Shown here: one piece after another, positions 27,424 through 36,181 of the stretch
Layout of the letters: each line of letters begins with the position of its first letter
How positions within the stretch are numbered: the stretch's first letter is position 1
Translations under genes and position numbers: made by a program
Notes under the pieces: generated by a model
Told to the model about the DNA's origin: nothing
Databases searched by the model: none
What the model saw: the letters and a program-made list of their open reading frames with translations, nothing else
NCBI RefSeq assembly: GCF_000422785.1
Contig: NZ_AUGS01000010.1
Span: forward strand, 90,962-154,961
DNA length: 64,000 nucleotides
Direction: 5' to 3'
Source of the DNA: Pseudovibrio exalbescens DSM 16456
GTDB taxonomy: Bacteria > Pseudomonadota > Alphaproteobacteria > Rhizobiales > Stappiaceae

Positions 27424-27944
27424 AACCGCTTTTTGCAATCGTCTTGTTGTTGTTCGTAACGTCTTGTGCCGACGATCAAAACGCCGGAAAAAGCAAGCCG
27501 TCGCCAGTTGAACTTACCGCGGATGCTGTCAGCCACTACTGCCAGATGAATGTTTTGGAGCATCCTGGCCCCAAGGCGCAGATACATGTAGCCGGAATGC
27601 TGGCGCCCTTGTTCTTCTCTCAAGTGAGGGACGCCATAGCTTTCATCAAGTCAGAAGAACGTCCCGGCGAAGTGATGGCAGTATACGTTTCGGATATGGC
27701 GAAGGCTCCCTCATGGGATGAGCCCGGGAAAAACAATTGGATAGATGCGGAAAGTGCCTATCTGGTTGTCGGCTCCAACAAGAGGGGGGGGATGGGGGCA
27801 CCCGAAATCGCACCGTTTGGAACTGGCGAGGCAGCAGCTCGTTTTGCCGAAAATTACGGCGGCGAAGTTATGACACTAGAGGGCATCCCAAAGGACGCGG
27901 TACTGGGCAGTGTGAACCTGTTTGATGAAGGAGCTCAGCGATGA
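27420..27944 (+). CDS. nosL: NosL, copper-binding lipoprotein chaperone
   Basis: ATG 27420 overlaps the nosY stop and gives 174 residues; the longer frame from 27366 runs inside nosY. A lipoprotein signal ends at Cys16 ('LFVTSC'). The core has 'HYCQMNVLEHPGPKAQIHV', corresponding to the usual CGM...HPGPKAQ copper(I)-binding segment but with Gln in place of Gly. 'DWIDA'-type and 'GTGEAAARFAENYGGEV' segments follow the family pattern. It delivers copper to apo-NosZ in the periplasm. Confidence 0.94.
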   Translation: MKPLFAIVLLLFVTSCADDQNAGKSKPSPVELTADAVSHYCQMNVLEHPGPKAQIHVAGMLAPLFFSQVRDAIAFIKSEERPGEVMAVYVSDMAKAPSWDEPGKNNWIDAESAYLVVGSNKRGGMGAPEIAPFGTGEAAARFAENYGGEVMTLEGIPKDAVLGSVNLFDEGAQR

Positions 27945-28864
27945 ATAGGCGGCGTTTTCTCTCCATTTTCGCCAGCACGGCTGTAAGTGCTACTATCGCG
28001 GGACCGTTCGCTGCCTCTGCCAGTATGTCGCGGTGGCAGGGTGTTGCGTTGGGCGCGCGAGCCGAAATCCTTATCGATCACCCTTACGCTGAAGAATTGG
28101 TCGACGCGGCTCGGGCCGAGATTGTGCGTTTGGAGAAGATTTTCAGTCTTTATCTTGAGGACAGTGCGCTGTCGAAACTGAACCGCAAAGGTGAGTTGAC
28201 ATCGCCTCCGCTCGAACTGGTGGAGCTCTTGAGTCTGGCGCGCCATATCAACCAGAAATCAGATGGACTGTTCGACCCTACAATTCAGCCGCTTTGGCAA
28301 CTCTATGCAAAGCATGGAGTTGAAGGATCAAAGCCAAGTTTATCGGAGATCAAGGAGGCAATGATCCGCACAGGGATGGAGCGAGTTGCTGTATCCCCTG
28401 ACCGGATTGTCTTTGACACAGAGGGAATGGCATTAACCTTAAATGGGATCGCGCAAGGGTTCATTGCTGACAAGGTGGCCAATCTTCTGGCTCGCGAAGG
28501 CCTGACAAACGCCCTTGTTGAGACGGGTGAAATCCGTAGCCTTGGGCCAAAGCGATCCGGGCGCCCTTGGAAAGTGGGCATAGTACGACCTAACGGCAAG
28601 TCAGAAGAGACGATCGAGTTGACAAATGGGGCGCTGGCGACGTCGGCGCCGGATGGGACCTTGTTGGATCCCGTTGGAAAACAAGGACATATTTTGCATC
28701 CACGCCAAGGTGCGGCGGAGATGAGGTGGCGCCTTGTCACAGTGTCTGCACCTCAGGCCGTTGTGGCGGATGCGCTATCGACGGCCTTCTGCTTGATGGA
28801 AAAAAAGCAAATGACGGCGACACTAGCTCAGTTCCCAGGAGCAAAGATCAAGCACCTCGCATAG
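27941..28864 (+). CDS. nosX: NosX, ApbE-type FMN transferase
   Basis: 307 residues starting inside the nosL stop (ATGA). 'MNRRRFLSIFASTAVSA' is a twin-arginine-like export signal. The ApbE features are visible: 'FSLYLEDSALSKLN', 'DGLFDPTIQPLW', 'LTLNGIAQGFIADKV', 'ALVETGEIRSLG' and 'VVADALSTAFCLM' with the metal-binding Asp. It attaches FMN covalently to NosR in the periplasm. The 'ETGEIR' sequence stands where many ApbE proteins have 'xxGGDIR'. Last gene of the nos operon. Confidence 0.94.
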   Translation: MNRRRFLSIFASTAVSATIAGPFAASASMSRWQGVALGARAEILIDHPYAEELVDAARAEIVRLEKIFSLYLEDSALSKLNRKGELTSPPLELVELLSLARHINQKSDGLFDPTIQPLWQLYAKHGVEGSKPSLSEIKEAMIRTGMERVAVSPDRIVFDTEGMALTLNGIAQGFIADKVANLLAREGLTNALVETGEIRSLGPKRSGRPWKVGIVRPNGKSEETIELTNGALATSAPDGTLLDPVGKQGHILHPRQGAAEMRWRLVTVSAPQAVVADALSTAFCLMEKKQMTATLAQFPGAKIKHLA

Positions 28865-28916
28865 TTTGAAGTGAAGCATCAGAGTGTGTGTGCCGAAAGC
28901 TGCAGCGCGTTTCCCG

Positions 28917-29525
28917 CTATTTGGGTAATCGGACTGCCAGATAGGAGGTAACCATACCCTCGACAACCTTTAGGTGAGCTTGAGCGGCCGCCCGGGGCAT
29001 GTCTTGCACCATATCAAAGATGCTGGTGCAGCATTCTATGATGACGCGGGCCATCGTTGTGGCATCATCTGAAGTAATCTCCGGATTATGGCGTGTGATG
29101 GCCTCCGCAAAACGTCTGGCGAGGAGCGTGTTGTCCTTCTGATCCAGCTCGCGGAGTGCGGGAGACGCCTTCATTGCTTTCCTCACCGCAATGAGTGCTG
29201 GCCGGCCTGAAAACCTTGCGTGGGTTCGCTGAACCAATGCTGGCCAGTTTCCAAAGGCTGCAATCTCATCAATGTCATCGAACCACGTATTCCACTCATC
29301 CATGGCTTGCTGAGAGAGCGCCGTTACAACAGCCAGCTTATTCGGAAAATATCGATAAAGTGTTTGGATGCCGATCCCGCATCGTTCTGCAAGCGCATTC
29401 GTCGTAAATCCGTCCCATCCCTTTTCCAGAAGAAGCAAGGTCGCCGTTTCCAGAATGAGATCAAAGGTTCGCGCAGAGCGTGCCTGCGTGGGGCGTCGGC
29501 GAGGTTCGAGTGTGTTGCCTGTCAT
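28917..29525 (-). CDS. TetR family transcriptional regulator
   Basis: 202 residues. The HTH lies at about residues 35-60 ('FTTNALAERCGIGIQTLYRYFPNKLAVV'), with an all-helical C-terminal ligand domain. It converges on nosX and diverges from the amine oxidoreductase gene at 29804. Dyad sequences lie in the shared promoter region (29557-29592). A role as local repressor of the oxidoreductase is the likely reading; the effector is unknown. Confidence 0.87.
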   Translation of the reverse strand: MTGNTLEPRRRPTQARSARTFDLILETATLLLLEKGWDGFTTNALAERCGIGIQTLYRYFPNKLAVVTALSQQAMDEWNTWFDDIDEIAAFGNWPALVQRTHARFSGRPALIAVRKAMKASPALRELDQKDNTLLARRFAEAITRHNPEITSDDATTMARVIIECCTSIFDMVQDMPRAAAQAHLKVVEGMVTSYLAVRLPK

Positions 29526-29556
29526 GATGGTTCCACTGAAACTAACGGAATATTAG

Positions 29557-29592
29557 AACAGAAGTATATGCTTCTATTTTTGGTATTCTGTT
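29557..29592. promoter_or_regulatory. Dyad symmetry upstream of tetR, candidate operator
   Basis: AACAGAA (29557-29563) and TTCTGTT (29586-29592) are perfect complements 22 bases apart. Within them AGAAG (29560-29564) and CTTCT (29571-29575) form a smaller dyad. The site lies about 30 bases upstream of the tetR start, in the divergent promoter region. Confidence 0.45.
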
Positions 29593-29803
29593 ATATATCA
29601 GAAAACAGGGAGAATAGATTTGCAACAACCCAGCCACGATATCCCTGCTCGACCCCGCTTTTTCCAATGGAAGGATCTGGGGGCCAACATGTGCAGATGA
29701 GGATTGCCGGGCTGTAAGCAAACTTGATTTCGATCGAATGCAACGTTGAACACGGGAGGGGTCGACCTGCGTGAACGGGTGAGGTCGGCCCAGAGGGAGG
29801 AAA

Positions 29804-31174
29804 ATGCGCAACGATCCGCTTGTGGCCATGAACCAAAATCAGTCTTTCTGGCAGTTTAAATGGGGCGACTACAGACCCAACAAGCCGTTTGGTTCGGGCC
29901 GATATTCGGCCGATGTCGTGATAATTGGCGGCGGCTATACAGGGTTGACTGCAGCACGTGAGATCAAGGCGGACGCACCTCACAAAAGGGTTGTCGTGCT
30001 TGAAGCGCGCGAAATCGGGTTTGGGGCATCTGGGCGGAACGGCGGCTTCAACATGACATTGTTCGGCCTTGAACCTGAGGTGACTCTCATGCGGTGGGGG
30101 CGCCAGAGAACCGAGCAGGCGCAAGCATATATGCAAAAAGCGGTCGCCTTCGTGAAAGATCTGATTGAAGACAACAATCTGGATTCAGACTACGAGCACA
30201 CAGGCATGTGGCGGGTTGCCTACTCTGACAAGCAACGGAAACGGTTGGAAAAGACATACTCTCTTCTTTCGGAGATTTCGGGACGGAAGAGTTTTGAGTA
30301 TTTGGATGCACGTGCAGTTGCGTCGAAATTAAGCGCTCCGCAGATGCGTGCGGCCATATTCGAAAAGGAGTGTGGCATACTGGATCCTTGCAAACACGTG
30401 CGCGAACTCAAGCGCTTGGCAATGGAATGCGGCGTTGAGATTTTTGAGAATACCGAGGTGATCGGGTTATCGCGGACTGATACCGGCCTTCGGGTGCAAA
30501 CACATGATGCAAACATCACCTGTGAGAATGTCGTTGTGGCAACGAATGCCTGGTCTCACCAGTCTCCGGGGCCGAGAAAAATCCGCAACCGGCAATCGCC
30601 GGTATGGACCTATCAGATTGTCAGTGAACCGCTGACCTCAGAAGAGTGGCAGCAGATCGGCTGGTCTGGGCGCATGTCGATTGAGGACAATCGCCAGTTC
30701 GTTCATTACATGCGTGTCACAAAGTGCGGCCGAATTACCATTGGCGGTGGAGATATTGAGGCGGACATCGGTCGTCGGATGCATCGTTGGCACAGCGAGC
30801 AGGTTTGGGATCGCTTGGAAAAGCACTTTCGGTGGCTCTTTCCAACTTTGCGTCACAAAAAGATTGCCTTCAAATGGGGTGGAGCGGTTTCAGTCAATCT
30901 GGATATGACGCCCGAAATCAGTTTCATTGGAGATGAACGGATCATCATGGCATCGGGATGTATAGGTCATGGTGTCTCGCTGACACAATTGAACGGCCGT
31001 CTCATCGCGGATCTGATTGCCGGTAAGGACAGCCCGTTGACACGGTTTTGGATTGTCAATCGCCGCGCCGTACCAATGCCGCCGGGCAACCTGCTCAGCT
31101 ACATAGGGATCAAAACCATCTCCAGCATCCTCCATGGCGTGGACCGTTATGAGGAACGTGAGCTGAGAGGATGA
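29804..31174 (+). CDS. FAD-dependent amine/amino acid oxidoreductase (PuuB-like, DAO family)
   Basis: 456 residues, start supported by GAGGGAGGAAA. An N-terminal segment 'NQSFWQFKWGDYRPNKPF' precedes the dinucleotide fold 'ADVVIIGGGYTGLTAAREI' and 'EAREIGFGASGRNGGF', the DAO-family FAD region seen in gamma-glutamylputrescine oxidases. A late 'ASGCIGHGVSLTQLNGRLIADLI' closes the FAD site. It probably oxidises a primary or secondary amine with oxygen or another acceptor. It has its own divergent TetR regulator and no glutamylputrescine pathway partners in the window, so the substrate is open. Confidence 0.85.
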   Translation: MRNDPLVAMNQNQSFWQFKWGDYRPNKPFGSGRYSADVVIIGGGYTGLTAAREIKADAPHKRVVVLEAREIGFGASGRNGGFNMTLFGLEPEVTLMRWGRQRTEQAQAYMQKAVAFVKDLIEDNNLDSDYEHTGMWRVAYSDKQRKRLEKTYSLLSEISGRKSFEYLDARAVASKLSAPQMRAAIFEKECGILDPCKHVRELKRLAMECGVEIFENTEVIGLSRTDTGLRVQTHDANITCENVVVATNAWSHQSPGPRKIRNRQSPVWTYQIVSEPLTSEEWQQIGWSGRMSIEDNRQFVHYMRVTKCGRITIGGGDIEADIGRRMHRWHSEQVWDRLEKHFRWLFPTLRHKKIAFKWGGAVSVNLDMTPEISFIGDERIIMASGCIGHGVSLTQLNGRLIADLIAGKDSPLTRFWIVNRRAVPMPPGNLLSYIGIKTISSILHGVDRYEERELRG

Positions 31175-31214
31175 CAGGGTGTGGTGTAAAGTGTCGTTGT
31201 TCAGATAACCGCAA

Positions 31215-31241
31215 CAACGAACGCGTTGAAAATGCGTTCGT
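31215..31241 (+). terminator. Hairpin downstream of the PuuB-like gene
   Basis: AACGAACGC (31215-31223) pairs perfectly with GCGTTCGTT (31233-31241), with a 9-base loop, 40 bases after the stop codon. Only a short T run follows, so termination strength is uncertain. Confidence 0.55.
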
Positions 31242-31341
31242 TTGAATAAAACGCGCATTTTCGGCGCTGAAGCTGGGAAGCCAGATCCGGTGGGTTGTTA
31301 TGTGCGATAGATGGTCGATCTCAGCGCGGTTGTTTCAATTC

Positions 31342-31540
31342 TTGTCAAAGATGGGCAGTCCTCGTCAGAGTTTTGCAAAACTCGTCAGAGAGTAGCAGTG
31401 TGTCGGGTGACTTTGGCCGGTGATTTGTCAGAGTTCGTCAAACCTGTGCAGTCTTTGTCCGTCTTTTGCAGAATTTGTCAAAGGTGGTCAGATTTTTGCA
31501 GAGAGTGTCAGGCTTTGTCAGTTGGGGGACTGGCAGGATA
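31342..31540. repeat. Degenerate GTCAG/GCAG repeat tract with 9-11 base spacing
   Basis: Across about 200 bases the motifs GTCA(G/A) and GCAG recur roughly every 9-11 bases, about 19 times, with T-rich fillers (for example GTCAGAGTTTT, GCAGAATTT, GTCAGATTTTT, GCAGAGAGT). The spacing is close to one helical turn, so all copies would face the same side of the DNA. The units are too short and variable for a CRISPR array. Directly followed by a 20-bp palindrome. Confidence 0.7.
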
Positions 31541-31541
31541 G

Positions 31542-31561
31542 GTAAAGTGATATCACTTTAC
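31542..31561. promoter_or_regulatory. 20-bp perfect palindrome
   Basis: GTAAAGTGATATCACTTTAC is its own reverse complement over all 20 bases. It abuts the phased repeat tract. It could be a dimeric regulator site; without a loop it would make a poor terminator. Confidence 0.65.
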
Positions 31562-31764
31562 GGGTTTGGCGGGAACTGCGGAGCGTATCCTTTGCTTATT
31601 CGCCCATAATGGGCTCAATGCGGGGTAGGGTGGAGTTCGGTTGGAGCTAGGCTTGAGGTGGAACGTAGTTGGCTGCGATGCTTAGGGTGTGTTGCGAGAC
31701 TCTGGAGAAGTCTTGATCAACACGAATGAAATCAGGTGATGGTCAGGGGAGATCAGATGGTAAG

Positions 31765-32781
31765 TTACGTTGCTGTTGAGCCGCGCTGCACGAGCGTCAC
31801 ACCTGTGATGACCTCATGGGGCGGGGCCTCTGGCGTTTCCAACCGGTCGAGGAGCAGGCGCATGGTAACCTCGCTCAGCTCCTCTCGGCTCTGAGCGATG
31901 GTGGTCAGATCATAGGCCTTCCAGCTCGACTGCGGAATGTCGTCATATCCAACCACCTTCAAATCTTCTGGCACTTTCACATTGTGATCGAAGCGAAGGC
32001 CGTCGAGAAACCCCAGCGCCATGTAGTCCGCGACGCAGAAAACACCGTCAATGCCTGATGCTGCCTCCGCAAACGCATGCGCCGCTGCCAGCCCGCCAGC
32101 ATAGGACTGTCCACCTGCTTCAAGCTTCAAAACGTCCCAGCCCTCGGCCTTTGCCAAAGTTTCAAAGGCAAGGGCTCTGCCCAGAACCGTGTAGGAAGCG
32201 CGTTTTGGGACGACAACCGCCAGCCGGTTACAGCCAATTTCCCGCAGGTGCTTGAAGGCAAGGCGCCCACCCGCTGCAAAGTCGGTCAGTACACGGTCAA
32301 CAGGGGCACCCGTGTCCTGCTTGTTAACCACCACCAATGGCACCCCATGGCTATGGCATTCCATGCAGATTTCCTTTGGCGGTGTATCCGAAGTCACGAT
32401 CACCCCAGCCACGCTGTATTGAAGCAGTGAACCGATCAGGTCGGCAACATCATCAGCCCGGTCCCCTCGCAACAGGATCGGTCGGAAGCCCTTTTCCAAG
32501 AGCATCGAGGACAAAAAGTCGATCTGCTCGGCTCGAAAGGGGTTGTCCAGATTGGCGGCCACAATGCCCACCAAATCCGTGCGTTGCTTGTGAAGAGAAC
32601 GGGCGAGAACGTTCACCCGGTACCCCAGTTCCCGGGCCGCCTTGATCACCTTTTCCCGGGTTTCCGCAGAAACACTCGCACCATCAGTAAACGTGCGGGA
32701 AACGGCAGAGCGGGAAACACCCGCCCTGCGGGCAACATCGTTTGAGGTCACATGGCGCCGCGACCCAGTCGTATCAGTCAT
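31765..32781 (-). CDS. LacI family transcriptional regulator of the GDPD/ABC operon
   Basis: 338 residues. The LacI HTH is at about 11-32 ('VTSNDVARRAGVSRSAVSRTF'), with a hinge region and then a periplasmic-binding-protein-like effector domain ('VGIVAANLDNPFRAEQIDFLSS', 'GVIVTSDTPPKE', 'VVGYDDIPQSSW'). It is the last gene of the minus-strand unit, 3 bases after the GDPD gene, so it is cotranscribed with its presumed targets. A sugar or sugar-phosphate-like effector is expected from the family. A CG-centred pseudo-palindrome upstream of the binding-protein gene is a candidate operator. Confidence 0.9.
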   Translation of the reverse strand: MTDTTGSRRHVTSNDVARRAGVSRSAVSRTFTDGASVSAETREKVIKAARELGYRVNVLARSLHKQRTDLVGIVAANLDNPFRAEQIDFLSSMLLEKGFRPILLRGDRADDVADLIGSLLQYSVAGVIVTSDTPPKEICMECHSHGVPLVVVNKQDTGAPVDRVLTDFAAGGRLAFKHLREIGCNRLAVVVPKRASYTVLGRALAFETLAKAEGWDVLKLEAGGQSYAGGLAAAHAFAEAASGIDGVFCVADYMALGFLDGLRFDHNVKVPEDLKVVGYDDIPQSSWKAYDLTTIAQSREELSEVTMRLLLDRLETPEAPPHEVITGVTLVQRGSTAT

Positions 32782-32784
32782 TGC

Positions 32785-34272
32785 TCACTCAGCATCCAAC
32801 AGCACCTGCGGCCGCTTTTCCAAGAGCCGCTGCGCCAGATAGGGGTAGTTCAGGTTCAGTAGGTCCGGGGAAAGGTCCACCACGCGGCCCATCACTTCAA
32901 TATCATTGCCCTTGTAGGCGATCATCGCCTGCGCTCCAGCTCTCCGCACCTTTTTGATACTCTCTGGATCTGCATTGGTCGCATTGAACTCTACAATGTC
33001 GGGCTGAAGGTCTGCCAGACATTCCTCTACCGAGCCATAATCTTCTGCACGGGCCATAAGCCGAGACTGCGGAAACTTCGAGGCGATGGTCGCAAGGTAA
33101 TCGCGGCAGAACGACCAGTAAAACACCTTTTCCGTTGGCAGGATCTTGGAGACCTCTTCAACCACGGCGATTGGATCTGCTTCCTTGAGCTCCACATAAA
33201 GACCTCCGCCATTGCGGTGGGCACAGTCCACAATCTCTCTCAGCAAGGGAACTTTTTGACCCTTGTGAAATGAAGAGAGCTTGATCCCGGCATCAGCCTT
33301 CCTGACTTCTTCCAGCGGCAACTCCCGAATGGCACCGGATCCCGTGGTGGTCCGATCCATCGTCACGTCATGGTGCACCACCAGATGACCGTCCGATGTT
33401 TGCTGCAGGTCAATCTCCACGATGTCATAGCCAACGGAATAAGCGGCCTGCGCGGATGCCAGAGTATTTTCAGGTGTAAGCGTGCACAGACCGCGATGGC
33501 AGACGATCTGCGGACCATTGGGTACGCGATCGCGATAACGGCGCATCAACTCGGGTTGGTCGGTGCAGATGCCCAAGACTGGCTTTGCCATAAGGGCACG
33601 CAGCACAGGCATGCGTTCTTCATGCCAAGTGACCACCGGCATGCCATGGCGTCGGGCTTCGGCGAAGAATTCCGGGGTCAAGAGTTGGTCGGGACGTTCA
33701 CCGACGTGCTCCCAGCACGGATGGACAATGTCGGCGCCACACGCCACCGCCCGGTCGATGAGAGGAACACCGGGACCAGCCAGCAGGGACAAGGGATAGG
33801 GACACCCTTCCGCACGCAACTCAGCGATGGCCTCGGGCTGGGCCGTGCCGAGTATCGCTCTTTCAAAACGAGCCGCCAACAGGCGCTTGACGGCAGCACG
33901 CATAACCTCAGGTTGCTTGGCGTCGAGGTAGAGTGCCGTCTCATATTGCTGTGCAAGCGCAATGACCTCATCCAGAAGCGGGGCACGGCGACCGGCAGCT
34001 GCGGTAACCTTCGCGATCTGCGCATAGGACAGATCGGATAACCTGTCTTCGCGCCCCGTAATCGCCGCCATAGTTTCATCATGGAAGACAACTGGCTCCC
34101 CATCTGCAGAAAGCCTAAGATCTACTTCCCACATCTCCGCACCCAACGCATGTGCGATTTCAAAGGAGGTTAGAGTATTGTCGAATGTATAAGCACTGGC
34201 CCCGCGATGAGCGATTGCCAAGGGCGGTTGGTCCGCTGTACGGATCCAGCTACGATCAGGAACGAAGCTCAT
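32785..34272 (-). CDS. Tandem glycerophosphodiester phosphodiesterase (two GDPD domains), cytoplasmic
   Basis: 495 residues, about twice the usual GDPD size. Domain 1 (about 15-245) has 'IAHRGASAYTFDNT', 'EVDLRLSADGEPVVFHDETM', with the usual PENT motif changed to FDNT. Domain 2 (about 255-490) has canonical 'CHRGLCTLTPENT' and 'EIDLQQTSDGHLVVHHDVTM'. Each keeps the HR...E.D...HD catalytic/metal residues. No signal peptide is seen, so hydrolysis occurs inside the cell after import. The start overlaps the ABC ATPase stop (ATGA). It should split glycerophosphodiesters to glycerol 3-phosphate plus an alcohol; the actual head group is unknown. Confidence 0.88.
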   Translation of the reverse strand: MSFVPDRSWIRTADQPPLAIAHRGASAYTFDNTLTSFEIAHALGAEMWEVDLRLSADGEPVVFHDETMAAITGREDRLSDLSYAQIAKVTAAAGRRAPLLDEVIALAQQYETALYLDAKQPEVMRAAVKRLLAARFERAILGTAQPEAIAELRAEGCPYPLSLLAGPGVPLIDRAVACGADIVHPCWEHVGERPDQLLTPEFFAEARRHGMPVVTWHEERMPVLRALMAKPVLGICTDQPELMRRYRDRVPNGPQIVCHRGLCTLTPENTLASAQAAYSVGYDIVEIDLQQTSDGHLVVHHDVTMDRTTTGSGAIRELPLEEVRKADAGIKLSSFHKGQKVPLLREIVDCAHRNGGGLYVELKEADPIAVVEEVSKILPTEKVFYWSFCRDYLATIASKFPQSRLMARAEDYGSVEECLADLQPDIVEFNATNADPESIKKVRRAGAQAMIAYKGNDIEVMGRVVDLSPDLLNLNYPYLAQRLLEKRPQVLLDAE

Positions 34273-35345
34273 GCCAACGCTCCCATGTGCAGTCGCGCGC
34301 CCGAGGCATCGAACGCCAGAATCTGGTTCTCCGCAATGCCCCAGGAAACTTCATCACCCAAGTGATACCCGCCCCCTTGGCGCTGTATAGACCTCAAAAC
34401 CGAACCGTTGCTCAAGGTCACGTCGTAAAGCTCCTCTCGGCCTTGCGTTTCAACAAAGCTGATCCTGCCGGTTACCTTCAACGGGTTCTCCGGCTGAAAA
34501 TGCTCCGGTCGGATGCCCAATCGAATAGGCATACCGGAAGACGGTAGGCCATGTTGACCCCGCAATGGCAGCAGTGCTTCCGATGAGGCAAGCTGAACGC
34601 CACCATCAGTGACAACTCCATCAAGGAACGCAATGGGTGGATTGCCAAGGAAACTGGCTACAAACTCGCTATTTGGGTTCTGATACATGTCTTGCGGAGA
34701 GCTCAACTGAACGATGTCGCCCTTGTTCATGATGGCAATGCGATCACACATGGACATGGCCTCCACCTGATCGTGGGTCACCAGAATGGCGGTGATGCCA
34801 GTTTGCTGCTGGATACGGCGGATTTCCGAGCGCATTTCAAGCCGCAGCTTGGCGTCCAGGTTCGCAAGAGGTTCGTCCAGAAGCAGGATATCTGGCTCCC
34901 GCACGAGTGCGCGCGCCAGCGCCACCCGCTGTTGCTGCCCGCCGGAAAGCTGGGCAGGTTTGCGCTCCATCAGCTCCCCAATATGCACCAGTGCGGCAAT
35001 CTCGCTGACCTTCTTTTCGATGGTCTTCCTGTCCTCTTTGCGGATCATGAGTGGGAAGGCAATGTTCTCATAAGCATTCATGTGCGGGTAGAGTGCATAA
35101 TTTTGGAACACAACACCCACATTGCGTTGCTGGGATGGCACGAGCGTTACGTCCCGATCTCCGAACAGAAGCTGGCCGCCTGTCATTCGGTGAATGCCAC
35201 AGATGGCAAACAAGGTCGTGGATTTGCCGCAACCAGACGGCCCCAATAGGGCGAGCATCTCACCGCTTTCCAGTGACAGGGACATGTCCTCAATGACTGT
35301 GATGTCGCCGAAGGTCTTTTTGAAGTTCTTGAGTTCGATACGCAT
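34269..35345 (-). CDS. ABC transporter ATPase, MalK/UgpC type
   Basis: 358 residues. Walker A is 'GPSGCGKST' (35-43), Q-loop 'VFQNYALYPHM', signature 'LSGGQQQRVALARAL', Walker B 'ILLLDEPLANLD', H-loop 'VTHDQVEA'. A C-terminal TOBE/MalK regulatory region with 'GIRPEHF' follows. It energises uptake by the two permeases upstream in the operon. Four-base overlaps with both neighbours show tight coupling. Confidence 0.94.
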   Translation of the reverse strand: MRIELKNFKKTFGDITVIEDMSLSLESGEMLALLGPSGCGKSTTLFAICGIHRMTGGQLLFGDRDVTLVPSQQRNVGVVFQNYALYPHMNAYENIAFPLMIRKEDRKTIEKKVSEIAALVHIGELMERKPAQLSGGQQQRVALARALVREPDILLLDEPLANLDAKLRLEMRSEIRRIQQQTGITAILVTHDQVEAMSMCDRIAIMNKGDIVQLSSPQDMYQNPNSEFVASFLGNPPIAFLDGVVTDGGVQLASSEALLPLRGQHGLPSSGMPIRLGIRPEHFQPENPLKVTGRISFVETQGREELYDVTLSNGSVLRSIQRQGGGYHLGDEVSWGIAENQILAFDASGARLHMGALA

Positions 35346-36172
35346 CAGCCCTTGGTGCCTCCGCCATAGATGTTCATCAGATGCTTGTTGAAGAGGATGT
35401 AGATGAGGATCACAGGGATCGCGTAGAACACACCAACGGATTTGAACTTGGCAAAGTCCATGCTGGTGTCGTCGGAAATAAGGCTCTGCAAGTAGACCCC
35501 AAGAACCTGCGCATCCGCACCGGGTGCCAGAACCTGTGGCAGAATGAACTCACTCCAACCGGACAGGAAGGCGAAAATTCCAAGCGCCGTAATTCCCGGC
35601 TGCACTTGAGGCAGCACAAGTTTGCGCCAAACCGTGAAGCGAGTGGCCCCATCCGTGAGGCCCGCCATTTCGATTTCCCAGGGAACGGTGTCGTAAAACC
35701 CCTTCATGATCCAGACACCAAACGGGATCTCAAGCGCCGCCTTGACCAGAATTACGCCCGCGAGCGTGTCATAAAGGCCTACCATCTGCAGGATGAGGAA
35801 GATGGCAATGATCAGCGTGATGGTCGGGAACGCGTGGAGCACGATCAGACCACCGAGAAAAAAGCCGCGGAACGGGAGATGAAGCCGTGAGAGGGCATAA
35901 CCGCCAGTGAGGGAGACGGAGAGGGCCATCAAGGTTGAAACGCAGGCAAAAATGAAGGTGTTTAAGGTCACCGACCATATACTTGGCCTACCCGGCGCGG
36001 GCGCCTCCCACAGGAAGCTCCACGAGCCAAACGAGATCCCATTGGGGATGAATGATCCGGGAGGGCTCACCGTCACCGTATCGATGATCATGTAGGCATA
36101 CATGGTGACCAATGGTACGGAGGTGAGGCCTAGAGCCAACAGGATCGGCCATGATTTGAAGTTGGTGTTCAT
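35345..36172 (-). CDS. ABC transporter permease, MalG/UgpE type
   Basis: 275 residues with six expected membrane helices. The EAA motif reads 'EIEMAGLTDGATRFTVWRKLVLPQVQPG', the interaction site for the ATPase. The start follows AGGAGAAGG and lies 9 bases after the partner permease. Second membrane subunit of the putative glycerophosphodiester importer. Confidence 0.92.
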   Translation of the reverse strand: MNTNFKSWPILLALGLTSVPLVTMYAYMIIDTVTVSPPGSFIPNGISFGSWSFLWEAPAPGRPSIWSVTLNTFIFACVSTLMALSVSLTGGYALSRLHLPFRGFFLGGLIVLHAFPTITLIIAIFLILQMVGLYDTLAGVILVKAALEIPFGVWIMKGFYDTVPWEIEMAGLTDGATRFTVWRKLVLPQVQPGITALGIFAFLSGWSEFILPQVLAPGADAQVLGVYLQSLISDDTSMDFAKFKSVGVFYAIPVILIYILFNKHLMNIYGGGTKG

Positions 36173-36181
36173 GTCCTTCTC

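Larger units (their letters stand above)
31175..31764. other. Noncoding region with phased repeats and palindromes
   Basis: About 590 bases without a credible gene. From left to right it holds a hairpin (31215-31241), a tract of short phased repeats (31342-31540), a 20-bp perfect palindrome (31542-31561) and a small GCCCAT-A-ATGGGC dyad (31602-31614). An open frame through the repeat tract is most likely a by-product of the repeat composition. Confidence 0.6.

Noticed and set aside
31342..31540. Possible CRISPR array
   Set aside because: Units are 9-11 bases, degenerate and without spacers; no cas genes in the window.
31311..31541. 76-codon plus-strand frame through the phased repeats
   Set aside because: Its repetitive Ser/Val/Cys/Gln content follows directly from the DNA repeats; no ribosome site is seen.
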